Source: an uncultured Alphaproteobacteria bacterium (GTDB lineage Bacteria > Pseudomonadota > Alphaproteobacteria > HIMB59 > GCA-002718135). Taken from it: DNA of 64,000 nucleotides. The notes beneath the pieces were generated by a model. It was not told the DNA's origin, did no database searches, and saw only the letters and a list, made by a program, of their open reading frames with translations. The stretch is taken from assembly GCA_902614085.1 (NCBI GenBank), contig CACMJS010000005.1, forward strand, positions 1-64,000. Direction: 5' to 3'. The position numbers and the translations under genes were made by a program. Below are positions 35,130 through 43,111 of this stretch, one piece after another; positions within the stretch are counted from its first letter, which is position 1, and every line of letters starts with the position of its first letter.

Positions 35130-36246
35130 ATACGCTCCCATTTTTTTTATAATTTTTTTTTACAAAAGGTAGATTGTTTATTTTTACTAATTCTAATTTT
35201 TTTCTAATTTCACAAAAAATTGGATTATCAGTATTAAATTCAGATTTTATGTAACCGATAGCAATAGATTTGTTAAGATTAGGAGAGAAACATCCACTTG
35301 TAATTTTGCCAATTTCATTATTATTATTATCGAATAACGTCATTCCATCTCTTAACATTGATTTATTGGTTGAAATTAAACCTATTTTTTTATTAGATAA
35401 TTTATTTTTTAATTGATCAGATAAAATCTTATTTCCATTTAAATTTTTATCTTCTAATCTTTCTTTATCTAGTGCCCATGATAAACCAGCTTCAATTGGA
35501 GTAATATTTTCATTTAATTCATGACCATATAAACTTAATCCAGCCTCAAGCCTCAATGAATCTCTAGAACCTAAACCACAAAGCATTGTATTTTCATTTT
35601 TAAGTAAATCAGTAATTAAATTTTCTGCACTTTCATTTGGAATAGAAAGTTCAAAACCATCTTCACCAGTATAACCTGATCTACTTACTATTATTTCATT
35701 GCTATCGTATTTACATATTAAAATATCAAAAAAATTCATATTATTTGGAATATCAATAATATTTTTTAAAACATTAATAGAGTCAGGTCCCTGAATCGCG
35801 AATAAACAATTTTTGTTATAAATTTTTTCTGCATTAGGAGCACAAGAAATAAATATTTCTTCGTCTTCTTTTTTTCGAGATGCATTATAAACAATATACA
35901 AATATGACTTATCTTTAATATCAATATTTGAAATAATTAGATCATCAATAACACCTCCATCTTTATTGAGCAAAAATGAATAATGCGATCTATTTTTAAT
36001 TAATTTTTTTAATTGTAATGGAATATATTTTTCTAATTTATGTAAATACGTTTCATTAATTTCAATTAAAATTTGCCCCATATGACTAACATCAAAAATA
36101 CCAGAGTGGTTTCTGACATTTTTGTGTTCATTAATTATTCCAGTTTTATAATTAATAGGCATGTTAAAACCTGCAAATGGCAATATCTTTGCACCATTAT
36201 TTTGATGAAAATTTTTCAGCGGAATGTCTAATGGTAACTGGTTCAA
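35122..36246 (-). CDS. gcvT: glycine cleavage system T protein (aminomethyltransferase)
   Basis: Transfers the methylene unit from aminomethyl-lipoyl GcvH to tetrahydrofolate and releases ammonia. 374 residues, typical. Recognisable segments are GIFDVSHMGQI (folate-site Asp region), FAIQGPDS, SRSGYTGEDGFELS and CGLGSRDSLRLEAGLSLYG. It is the first gene of gcvT-gcvH-gcvP, starting 15 bases downstream of the tandem glycine riboswitch. It is distinct from the DmdA-like relative at 14839-15948. Confidence 0.96.
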   Translation of the reverse strand: MNQLPLDIPLKNFHQNNGAKILPFAGFNMPINYKTGIINEHKNVRNHSGIFDVSHMGQILIEINETYLHKLEKYIPLQLKKLIKNRSHYSFLLNKDGGVIDDLIISNIDIKDKSYLYIVYNASRKKEDEEIFISCAPNAEKIYNKNCLFAIQGPDSINVLKNIIDIPNNMNFFDILICKYDSNEIIVSRSGYTGEDGFELSIPNESAENLITDLLKNENTMLCGLGSRDSLRLEAGLSLYGHELNENITPIEAGLSWALDKERLEDKNLNGNKILSDQLKNKLSNKKIGLISTNKSMLRDGMTLFDNNNNEIGKITSGCFSPNLNKSIAIGYIKSEFNTDNPIFCEIRKKLELVKINNLPFVKKNYKKNGSVYE

Positions 36247-36261
36247 ATAAATACTCCAAGC

Positions 36262-36405
36262 TACCCCTCTGTCTTTTTACCTGAGAGCTTTTCACCTTCG
36301 GTAGAGCTAAATGCTCTTTTCCAGAGTTTTTTTTTAACGGTCCATTGTGCCTGAGAGTTTCCGGGTCGTTGCTCCTTCGGCTCTGAAATTTCAGTATCTC
36401 CCGTT
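36262..36405 (-). ncRNA. tandem glycine riboswitch
   Basis: Two glycine aptamers in tandem on the minus strand, just before gcvT. Aptamer 1 (about 36335-36405) opens GGGAGATACTG, contains GCCGAAGGAGCAAC and closes with ACTCTCAGGCAC. A short A-rich linker follows (about 36325-36338). Aptamer 2 (about 36262-36325) contains CTACCGAAGGTG and AGCTCTCAGGTAAAAAGAC, then pairs with ACAGAGGGG. The CCGAAGG and CTCTCAGG blocks are diagnostic. When glycine binds, the riboswitch is expected to turn on the glycine cleavage operon. No terminator is evident between aptamer 2 and gcvT, so control may be at translation or by another structure. Confidence 0.95.
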
Positions 36406-36439
36406 AATTATTTGTATACTTATTTTTATAATTTAACAA

Positions 36440-37012
36440 TTAATTTAAAGGAATTTTATTATCAATTTTTGATTTTTGATAAATTTCTGACATTTTTTGG
36501 TACTCTTCTTTGATCTGATATATTTTATCTGATAATGAGCCCTCTATACCTAATCTTTTAATTTCCGATAAAATTGAGAAACTCTCCCAATAATCATTAT
36601 TAATATTATATTTACCATCTTTGATTTTAAATACTTCTGTCAAAATTTTAAGATCGTGTGGAATATGAAAACCTTCTTTTGTATCGGTATAGGAAAAAAA
36701 ATAGTAAAAATTGTCAAATCCAGCCCAGGTTATGGCTGATAAACACATAGAACAAGGCTGATGTGTACTTATGAAGTAATAATCTTTTGTATTAAACAAT
36801 TTCTTTTCAAATAAATTAAAAAGAGTTGAAATTTCTCCATGAAATAAAGGGTTTTTGATTTCCTGGTTTGTACCGAGACAAATAAGACTTAGGTCAGATT
36901 TTTTAACAATAAATCCACCAAATATTTTATTTCCTTCATTAATTGAAATTTTTGTTAATGGGATTAGATCATCTAAAATAATATCTAAGATTCTTTCATA
37001 ATTTGTTATCAT
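36440..37012 (-). CDS. nucleoside/cytidine deaminase-like zinc protein
   Basis: 190-residue member of the CDA/dCMP-deaminase superfamily. Zinc ligands and the proton shuttle are visible: HGEISTL (His and Glu) and HQPCSMCLSAITWAG (the two Cys). Bacterial relatives of this length deaminate guanine, cytosine or modified nucleosides; TadA is shorter and has a different surrounding sequence. The gene is transcribed toward the glycine riboswitch and lies 45 bases downstream of the stem-loop RNA and terminator at 37058-37172, so that structure could be its leader. Confidence 0.8.
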   Translation of the reverse strand: MITNYERILDIILDDLIPLTKISINEGNKIFGGFIVKKSDLSLICLGTNQEIKNPLFHGEISTLFNLFEKKLFNTKDYYFISTHQPCSMCLSAITWAGFDNFYYFFSYTDTKEGFHIPHDLKILTEVFKIKDGKYNINNDYWESFSILSEIKRLGIEGSLSDKIYQIKEEYQKMSEIYQKSKIDNKIPLN

Positions 37013-37057
37013 TATGAAATGTCTGATACTTTATTTATTAGATTTGTCCATAAAACA

Positions 37058-37085
37058 AAAAAAAAGGACCCAGCAAGCTAGGTCC
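37058..37085 (-). terminator. Rho-independent terminator of the candidate small RNA
   Basis: Minus-strand hairpin GGACC (37081-37085) with GGTCC (37066-37070), with an AGC/GCT inner pairing, followed by eight T on the minus strand (37058-37065). On the plus strand the hairpin is followed by only four T, so it points to minus-strand termination. Confidence 0.65.
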
Positions 37086-37172
37086 CTTTTGTGTATCGTG
37101 CATTTCCTCCCGATACAATTTAATAATCGTTTCCTTTTATTAAATTGATTATTACCTTTGCGTGTAATAATT
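37058..37172 (-). ncRNA. candidate structured small RNA or attenuator leader with three stem-loops and terminator
   Basis: Four perfect-stem hairpins in a row on the minus strand. H4: 37148-37155 pairs with 37164-37171 (8 bp, loop ACGCAAAG). H3: 37117-37126 with 37137-37146 (10 bp, loop AAGGAAACGA). H2: 37092-37098 with 37111-37117 (7 bp, loop GGAGGAAATGCA). H1: 37066-37070 with 37081-37085, followed by eight U, a Rho-independent terminator. A TTGATT/TAAATT promoter (17-base spacer) would start transcription near 37172, at the foot of H4. Two loops display GGA. It could be a free sRNA or an attenuator before the deaminase gene. I recognise no known family. Confidence 0.6.
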
Positions 37173-37178
37173 AAAATT

Positions 37179-37207
37179 AATTTATCTATTTGTTATTTAT
37201 CAATCAA
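37179..37207 (-). promoter_or_regulatory. candidate sigma70-type promoter of the small RNA
   Basis: Minus-strand -35 TTGATT (37202-37207) and -10 TAAATT (37179-37184) with a 17-base spacer. The expected start falls at about 37172, right at the base of the first stem-loop, which ties the promoter to the RNA. The region is AT-rich, so a chance match is possible. Confidence 0.4.
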
Positions 37208-37292
37208 TAAAAAAATGTATTTTTAAAAGTAAATAATCTTTTTTTGTTGATATGTTTGTTAATAAAATGTGCAAAATTAAATTTGATTAAAA

Positions 37293-38399
37293 ATGAGTAA
37301 AAATTCAAAACTTAATGTCTTAGGAGTTATGACAGGCACATCAATGGATGGCGTTGATATAAGTTTGATTAATACAAATGGGACTGACTTTGTAAAGATT
37401 AAATGTGAAAAATCATATAAATTTGATAAAAATTATCAAAATACACTAAACAATCTAATATTAAATAAACCAAAAACTAATAATAAAATTAAAGAATATT
37501 TTTTAAAAAAAGATGATCTCGTTACAGATATTTTAGAAAAAAAAATAATTTTATTTCTGAAACAAAAAAAAATTAATAAAAAAAATATCGATTTAATATC
37601 AATTAGTGGACAGACTGTTTACCACGACCCATCGAATAAAATATCTATACAATTAGGAAATGGAAACAAAATTGCAAAAAATCTTAAAGTTAAAACTATA
37701 AGTAATTTAAGAGATAATGATATTAAAAATGGTGGTCAAGGAGCACCAATTGGATCATATTATCATAAGTTTTTAATACAAAAATTTAAGGAAAAAGCAA
37801 TTATAGTAAATCTTGGAGGTATAGCAAATTTTTCAACTGTAGTTTCAAGAACATTATTATCATCGGATATAGGGCCGGCAAATTGCTTAAGTGATGATCT
37901 TTGCAATTATTTTTTCAAAAAAAAATTTGATAATGATGGAAATTATGCAAGAAAAGGTAAGATTGATAATAAATTAATCGAAAAATTCAAAAAAGATAAA
38001 TTCTTTAAGAAAAAGTTCCCAAAATCATTAGATAGAAATTATTTTAGAAATTATTTTAAAAAGCTTATTAAATTGAACAAATATGATGCGTTAATGACTG
38101 CTAACTACATGACTTACATTGGGTTTAAAGAATTATTAAAAAATAAAAAATTTAAGATTGAAAGAATTTTACTTACTGGAGGAGGAAGAAAAAATAAATT
38201 ACTCAAAGAAATATTAATGAATAAACTTAATAAAAAAATTGAACTTATTGATAAATATAAAATAAATGGTGATTTAGTAGAAGCTCAAATGTTTGCGTAT
38301 ATTGGCATGAGATCATTTAAAAATTTAGAAATAAGTAATAAAAATACTACAGGTGTGAAAAAAAATTTAAGTGGTGGTATTTTATATTTTCCAGATTAA
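37293..38399 (+). CDS. anmK: anhydro-N-acetylmuramic acid kinase
   Basis: Converts anhydro-MurNAc from peptidoglycan turnover to MurNAc-6-phosphate using ATP. 368 residues, typical. The N-terminal motif LGVMTGTSMDGVDISL is diagnostic, followed by SGQTVYHDP, NLGGIANFS and the LTGGGRKNKLL nucleotide-binding segment. It has its own upstream region and its TAA shares TTAA with the convergent dehydratase gene. The usual partners nagZ and murQ are not in the window. Confidence 0.95.
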   Translation: MSKNSKLNVLGVMTGTSMDGVDISLINTNGTDFVKIKCEKSYKFDKNYQNTLNNLILNKPKTNNKIKEYFLKKDDLVTDILEKKIILFLKQKKINKKNIDLISISGQTVYHDPSNKISIQLGNGNKIAKNLKVKTISNLRDNDIKNGGQGAPIGSYYHKFLIQKFKEKAIIVNLGGIANFSTVVSRTLLSSDIGPANCLSDDLCNYFFKKKFDNDGNYARKGKIDNKLIEKFKKDKFFKKKFPKSLDRNYFRNYFKKLIKLNKYDALMTANYMTYIGFKELLKNKKFKIERILLTGGGRKNKLLKEILMNKLNKKIELIDKYKINGDLVEAQMFAYIGMRSFKNLEISNKNTTGVKKNLSGGILYFPD

Positions 38400-39367
38400 T
38401 TAGTTAAATCTGACCATGTTTTTTTATCAATATTTGAGCCACACAATATCACCATTGTATTTTTGCCAATAAGCTTATTATTGATTTTATATTTTAAAGC
38501 AGCGAGTCCAGCAACACACGCGGGCTCAAGAAATAACTTAAATTTTTTATAACAAAAAACCATAAATTTTTTCATTTCATCATCAGAAACAGTTACCATT
38601 TCATCAATTACTTCTTTTGCTACATCAAAAGAATATTGCATATGTAAAGGTGCTGAAAGACTGTCAGCAATACTATTTACATTAATATTATTTAGTGGTT
38701 TGTTAGCTCTTAAACTTTGATTTAAACCATTAGCATTTTCAGGTTCAACGCCAATAATTTTAATCTTAGGATAAAATTGTTTTATATACGATGAAACACC
38801 ACTTATTAATCCCCCTCCTCCAACTGAAATTAGTAAATTGTCAATTTTAGTATTAATTAATTTTAAATATTCTACAATTTCTAATCCCAAGGTAGCACTA
38901 CCTTGTAATGTCAATGGGCCGTCAAAAGGGTGAATAAAATAGTAACCTTCATTTTTAGCATTTTCAGCATCAAGAAAGGCTTGTTTTGGGTTTGTAAAAA
39001 TAATGTTAGCACCATAATTTTTACAAGTTTGAACTCTATATTTATTTGCACTTTCGTATAAGAAAATTTTATTTTTCAGTTTAAATTGATTAGCCACAAA
39101 TGAAGCAGCGATCGCATGATTTCCAGCACTAACTGCTGTAATTCCTTTATTAAATTTATTATGATCTTGAGAAATTATATTATTAATAGCACCTCTTGCC
39201 TTAAATGAACCAGATTTTTGTAAAAATTCGCATTTAAAAAATAAATTAGTAGAAAAATAATTATCAATATCATCAGGACACTTTAAAAAAGGGGTTTGAT
39301 TAATAAATGGTCTAATTTTTTTATAAATTCTACTAATATTATCGACAGATAAATCTTTAGGTATCAA
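38396..39367 (-). CDS. threonine/serine dehydratase-like PLP enzyme
   Basis: PLP fold-type II enzyme of 323 residues, the length of catabolic threonine dehydratase or serine racemase without the ACT regulatory domain. The PLP lysine is in GSFKARGAINNI, with SVGGGGLISGVS binding the phosphate and CGSNID near the C-terminus. It may deaminate threonine or serine to a 2-oxo acid, or racemise serine. The lack of an ACT domain argues against feedback-controlled IlvA. It overlaps the TerB-DnaJ gene by 4 bases. Confidence 0.87.
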   Translation of the reverse strand: MIPKDLSVDNISRIYKKIRPFINQTPFLKCPDDIDNYFSTNLFFKCEFLQKSGSFKARGAINNIISQDHNKFNKGITAVSAGNHAIAASFVANQFKLKNKIFLYESANKYRVQTCKNYGANIIFTNPKQAFLDAENAKNEGYYFIHPFDGPLTLQGSATLGLEIVEYLKLINTKIDNLLISVGGGGLISGVSSYIKQFYPKIKIIGVEPENANGLNQSLRANKPLNNINVNSIADSLSAPLHMQYSFDVAKEVIDEMVTVSDDEMKKFMVFCYKKFKLFLEPACVAGLAALKYKINNKLIGKNTMVILCGSNIDKKTWSDLTN

Positions 39368-40107
39368 GAAATTCCTCTAATTTCTTTAATTTTATCGTAA
39401 GCAATATTAATAGCCGCTAATTCTTTATTAGATTGTTTAATAAATTCTTTAGGCATACCTTTGGCAATTAAATTATCTGGGTGATGTTCTTTATTTAATT
39501 TTATCCATTTTTTTCTTATTTCATTATCAGTGCTCGATCTATTCACACCCAATATTTTGTAAGGGTCAGATTCACTGTTTTTTAAATTTGATTGGAAAAT
39601 TCTTTGGAAATCTTTTTCACTAAATTTAAATGATTTAGAAATTGATCTTAAAAAATCTATTTCGCTAAGAGATACCTTTCCATCAGATGCAGCAATATAA
39701 AATAAATTATTTAATAATTCTTCCAATAAAATTTTATTAGCTGAAAATAAATCACCTACTTGATTTGCTATTTGTTTATAGCCATACGTATCTTTTTTTG
39801 CTTCATTGAAAATTTTTGCAACTTTAGGAATTTCAGATTTTGGAACTTTAAATTTTTCTTTAAATGCCCTGATTTCATCATCTGATACAATGCCATCTGA
39901 TTTAGCTAATTTTGCAGCTAAAATAATAAAACTTAATGTGAAAATTTGTTGTTTTTGATTATTATTTATTCGATTGAAGTTAAATGATGATTTTGATTTA
40001 GATCTTCTGTCAAAAGCACCGCCAGCCATTACACCTATGATAGCACCTATAGGTCCGCCTAAAGCAAATCCTGCTGCTCCGCCTATAACTCTTCCCCAAA
40101 TACTCAT
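39364..40107 (-). CDS. djlA: TerB-DnaJ domain membrane-anchored co-chaperone (DjlA-like)
   Basis: 247 residues with three parts. A glycine-rich N-terminal membrane segment (WGRVIGGAAGFALGGPIGA) comes first. A TerB-like all-helical domain follows (about 50-160, including AKLAKSDGIVSDDEIRAF and IAASDGKVSLSEIDFL). A C-terminal J domain starts at DPYKILGV and has the HPD motif in EHHPDNLIAKG. This is the DjlA architecture, which presents a J domain to DnaK at the inner membrane. It overlaps the EF-hand gene by 4 bases. Confidence 0.87.
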   Translation of the reverse strand: MSIWGRVIGGAAGFALGGPIGAIIGVMAGGAFDRRSKSKSSFNFNRINNNQKQQIFTLSFIILAAKLAKSDGIVSDDEIRAFKEKFKVPKSEIPKVAKIFNEAKKDTYGYKQIANQVGDLFSANKILLEELLNNLFYIAASDGKVSLSEIDFLRSISKSFKFSEKDFQRIFQSNLKNSESDPYKILGVNRSSTDNEIRKKWIKLNKEHHPDNLIAKGMPKEFIKQSNKELAAINIAYDKIKEIRGIS

Positions 40108-40352
40108 TTTAAAGATTCAATTATACTTTTTAATTCATTTATCTCATTTTGCGAAATTTTATTGTCTTGATTCAGATCTATAATTTGAAAGAGTAGATTT
40201 AATGATTGTTCAATTTCTTCATAGGAAATAACTCCATCATTATTTAAATCAACAAAATTAAAGTACATCTCTTCTTCTTCATTCAATTCAGAAGAAAATA
40301 CAATCGAGGAATATAAAAGTAAAAATGAAAAAAATATTTTTATCCAAACCAT
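40104..40352 (-). CDS. small secreted EF-hand protein
   Basis: 82 residues. The signal peptide is MVWIKIFFSFLLLYSSIVFS, cleaved near FSS|ELNEE. The mature part has two EF-hand loops: DLNNDGVISYEE (complete calcium pattern with Asp, Asn, Asp, Ile and Glu) and DLNQDNKISQNE (also complete, with Lys at the usual glycine position). It should therefore bind calcium in the periplasm. It overlaps the small membrane protein gene by 13 bases and the djlA-like gene by 4. The partner is unknown. Confidence 0.75.
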   Translation of the reverse strand: MVWIKIFFSFLLLYSSIVFSSELNEEEEMYFNFVDLNNDGVISYEEIEQSLNLLFQIIDLNQDNKISQNEINELKSIIESLK

Positions 40353-40567
40353 CTATACATTCCTATAATACCTGCACCAGCGTAAAAAAATTGTAAAAAC
40401 AATATTCCATTGTGTTTTAATTTATAAGCCCAGATTCCAATTAACACTGCTGATAGCAATAATAATGAAAAGCCAATAAATTCTAATCCAATGTTAAATG
40501 CAACTAGTAGGGAATAAAGGATGGCTGTAGTTACGCCAATCCATTCTAAAAGTTTGTTTGAATTCAA
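40340..40567 (-). CDS. small three-helix membrane protein, unknown function
   Basis: 75 residues, beginning MNSNKLLEWIGVTTAILYS, with three hydrophobic stretches (about 9-27, 30-48 and 55-70) and a YRWFG end. The layout resembles small inner-membrane proteins of the nicotinamide-riboside-transporter-like or DUF family type, but I do not recognise it. It lies 7 bases from the cold-shock gene and overlaps the EF-hand gene, so it belongs to the same run. Confidence 0.65.
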   Translation of the reverse strand: MNSNKLLEWIGVTTAILYSLLVAFNIGLEFIGFSLLLLSAVLIGIWAYKLKHNGILFLQFFYAGAGIIGMYRWFG

Positions 40568-40574
40568 TTAAATA

Positions 40575-40778
40575 TTATTTTTTCTTAATATTAATAGCGT
40601 TTTCTTTTCCACGGTTTTCACCGATTTCAAATTCAACTGGCATACCTTCTTCTAAAGTATCAATACCAGCAGCTTCTAAAGCTGAAACATGAAGAAAAAC
40701 ATCTTTTCCTCCATCATCATTTTCTATAAATCCATAACCTTTGGTCGGATTAAACCATTTAATTTTACCACTTGGCAT
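40575..40778 (-). CDS. cspA: cold-shock protein
   Basis: 67-residue single cold-shock domain, an RNA-binding beta-barrel. It starts [19 protein letters not shown] (RNP1 is KGYGFIE) and has RNP2 as [11 protein letters not shown] purine-rich site lies just before the ATG (AAGGAGAATAAA). The 126 bases between this gene and rlmJ at 40905 hold both divergent promoters; I see no strong -10/-35 pair and no long cold-shock leader. Confidence 0.95.
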   Translation of the reverse strand: MPSGKIKWFNPTKGYGFIENDDGGKDVFLHVSALEAAGIDTLEEGMPVEFEIGENRGKENAINIKKK

Positions 40779-40904
40779 ATTTTATTCTCCTTATTTTTTT
40801 TTGGGGGATTAAATTTATTTAACTTATATAAATATTGTATATTGATTAATTTAATACTTTAAATAACTAATAAGAAATTAATTTCAACAATTTTTTTTAT
40901 TTTT

Positions 40905-41735
40905 ATGCTTAGCTATAAACACGGATATCATGCTGGAAATCATGCAGATGTTATGAAACACATTATAATGCTTTACTTATATAATATTGAAAAAAAAGTA
41001 AATAATTCAATAAGTTATATTGATACTCATTCTGGTAATGGAATTTATAAATATATATCAAAATATATGGATAAAAATAAAGAGTATAAAGAAGGAATTA
41101 AAAAGATACAAAATTATAAAGGTAATAATATTTTAATTAAAAATTATCTTTCAACTATTTCTAAAATTACTGGAAAAAATAATTTTTATCCTGGATCACC
41201 TATATTTATTTCATCCATAGCCAATGAAAAAGATAAATTATTTTTTTGTGAATTACACAATAATGAATATGAATTATTAAAAAAAAACTTAAACAAATAT
41301 ACCAATGCTAAAATTTTAAATGCTGATGGATTTAACTTTATTTTTAATAAAGTTAGTAAAGAGAAGAATTATTTTGTATTTATAGATCCATCATATGAAA
41401 TAAAGGATGATTTTGAAAAAGTAGAAGAGATACTAAATAATGTTGATAATTTATTTTCAAATTCCAAAATCATAATATGGTATCCAGTTTTGAATATTTT
41501 GGAAAATGACTCCTTTATTCAGAATATTAGAAAAAAAGGTATAAGTAATATTATCAATGTTGAAGTTCCTATTATGAAATATGGAGACAATGTTGGAATG
41601 CAAGGAAGTGGCTTATTATTAATAAATTTTTCAAATAGATCTATAATGAAAAACCTCAAAGAGGTAATACATGAAATTCAAGATATTTTAAAACAAGAGG
41701 AAAATAGTACTAGGTTTAAATTAAGATATTTATAA
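40905..41735 (+). CDS. rlmJ: 23S rRNA (adenine2030-N6)-methyltransferase
   Basis: 276 residues. The N-terminus MLSYKHGYHAGNHADVMKH is diagnostic of RlmJ. SAM-binding and catalytic motifs include YIDTHSGNGIY, and FIDPSYE as the DPPY-like N6-adenine motif (here DPSY). It methylates A2030 of 23S rRNA, non-essential in E. coli. It is followed after 2 bases by the MATE gene. Confidence 0.93.
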   Translation: MLSYKHGYHAGNHADVMKHIIMLYLYNIEKKVNNSISYIDTHSGNGIYKYISKYMDKNKEYKEGIKKIQNYKGNNILIKNYLSTISKITGKNNFYPGSPIFISSIANEKDKLFFCELHNNEYELLKKNLNKYTNAKILNADGFNFIFNKVSKEKNYFVFIDPSYEIKDDFEKVEEILNNVDNLFSNSKIIIWYPVLNILENDSFIQNIRKKGISNIINVEVPIMKYGDNVGMQGSGLLLINFSNRSIMKNLKEVIHEIQDILKQEENSTRFKLRYL

Positions 41736-41737
41736 AT

Positions 41738-43111
41738 ATGAAAAAAATTAATTTACTTGATGAAGATATCTATAAGTTATTTATAAAAATTGCTTTGCCA
41801 GCCTCAATTGGAACTATATTTAACAATCTCTATTCTTTAGTTGATACTATTTTTGCAGGTAGAATGATTTCTGAAACTGCTTTAGCAGCTATTGGTCAAA
41901 CATTTCCTGTATATTTTATAATTATTGCACTTGGAATAGGGCTGAGCATAGCTACAACAAGTAATGTTGCTAATTCTTTAGGAGAAAAAAATATTAAAAA
42001 AGCAAGTCATGCATTTTCACAATCTTTTGTTGTAACAATTTTAGTAGGCTTAGGTATAACTATTTTTGGACTTTATTTTGGGAACATAATTTTAGAATCC
42101 ATAAATGATGACCCAGAAACCCTTAAACTTTCATCATTGTATATGAACGTAATTTATTTAGGATCAGTCATAATTCTTTTACTCATGGTATGTAATTCTT
42201 GTTTATCAGCTCAAGGAGATACTAAAAGTTATAGAAATGTTTTAATTTTTAGTTTTTTTCTTAATATAATTTTAAATCCAATATTAATTACAGGAAAAAT
42301 AATTAATTTTGAATTATTTATTCCAATGGGTATAACTGGAATAGCAATAGCTACCATACTGTCTCAAATAATTGGTCTGTTATATTTATTATATAAAATT
42401 TATAAAACAGAGATTTTTGAAAACTTTAAAAATAATTATTTAATTCCTAAATTAAGTTTAATTAAGGAAATTTCATTTCAGGCTATTCCAGCGGCATTAG
42501 GATTGATGATGATTGCTCTCGGATCATATATATTGCTATTTTTTGTCAGTCGTTTTGGTAATGATGCAATTGCAGGTTTCTCCTCAGCTGGAAGATACGA
42601 ACAACTGCTTTTCTTACCCTTGTTAGGATTAAGTACAGCAGTAACCGCAATTGTGGGTCAAAATTTTGGTGCAAAAAACTATGAAAGAATTTTAGAAACT
42701 TACAACAAAGCTATGATTACTGGTGTAATAATATTAACTATAGCAGGATTAATTTTATTTATAACTGCAGAAGATTCAATGAGATTATTTACTGATGATA
42801 AAGAAGTAATTTACTATGGATCGATATATCTTAAAATATACGCACTTGGTTTTCCTGCTTTTCCATTCTTCTTTATTTCTAATGCTTCATTCCAAGGGCT
42901 AAAAAAAGCAATAATAGTAATGTATATGGCCATACTTAGGTTTGTATTAGTGCCTATAATTGTAATATTATTTGTGAATAATTTTATAGAAGAAAACTAC
43001 ATCTATATGTTTATTGGGTTAACTCTTGTTCATTGGATAATTGGTATCTTATATTATTTTTATTCTTCGAATAAAATTCGAAATATTCAAAGAAGCTATA
43101 CTACACCTTGA
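41738..43111 (+). CDS. MATE family efflux transporter
   Basis: Twelve-helix multidrug and toxin extrusion protein of 457 residues. It starts with the typical ALPASIGTIFNNLYSLVDTI segment, then AGRMISETALAAIG, and the second repeat has IAGFSSAGRYEQLLFLP. It exports organic cations or drugs by Na+ or H+ antiport. Its 3' end overlaps the convergent pcm gene by 16 bases. Cotranscribed with rlmJ. Confidence 0.92.
   Translation: MKKINLLDEDIYKLFIKIALPASIGTIFNNLYSLVDTIFAGRMISETALAAIGQTFPVYFIIIALGIGLSIATTSNVANSLGEKNIKKASHAFSQSFVVTILVGLGITIFGLYFGNIILESINDDPETLKLSSLYMNVIYLGSVIILLLMVCNSCLSAQGDTKSYRNVLIFSFFLNIILNPILITGKIINFELFIPMGITGIAIATILSQIIGLLYLLYKIYKTEIFENFKNNYLIPKLSLIKEISFQAIPAALGLMMIALGSYILLFFVSRFGNDAIAGFSSAGRYEQLLFLPLLGLSTAVTAIVGQNFGAKNYERILETYNKAMITGVIILTIAGLILFITAEDSMRLFTDDKEVIYYGSIYLKIYALGFPAFPFFFISNASFQGLKKAIIVMYMAILRFVLVPIIVILFVNNFIEENYIYMFIGLTLVHWIIGILYYFYSSNKIRNIQRSYTTP

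Noticed and set aside
37012-37105. Possible 30-residue peptide starting in the GGAGG loop of the stem-loop RNA
   Set aside because: The spacing from GGAGG to ATG is only two bases and the frame runs through the terminator hairpin and U tract; RNA structure explains the sequence better.
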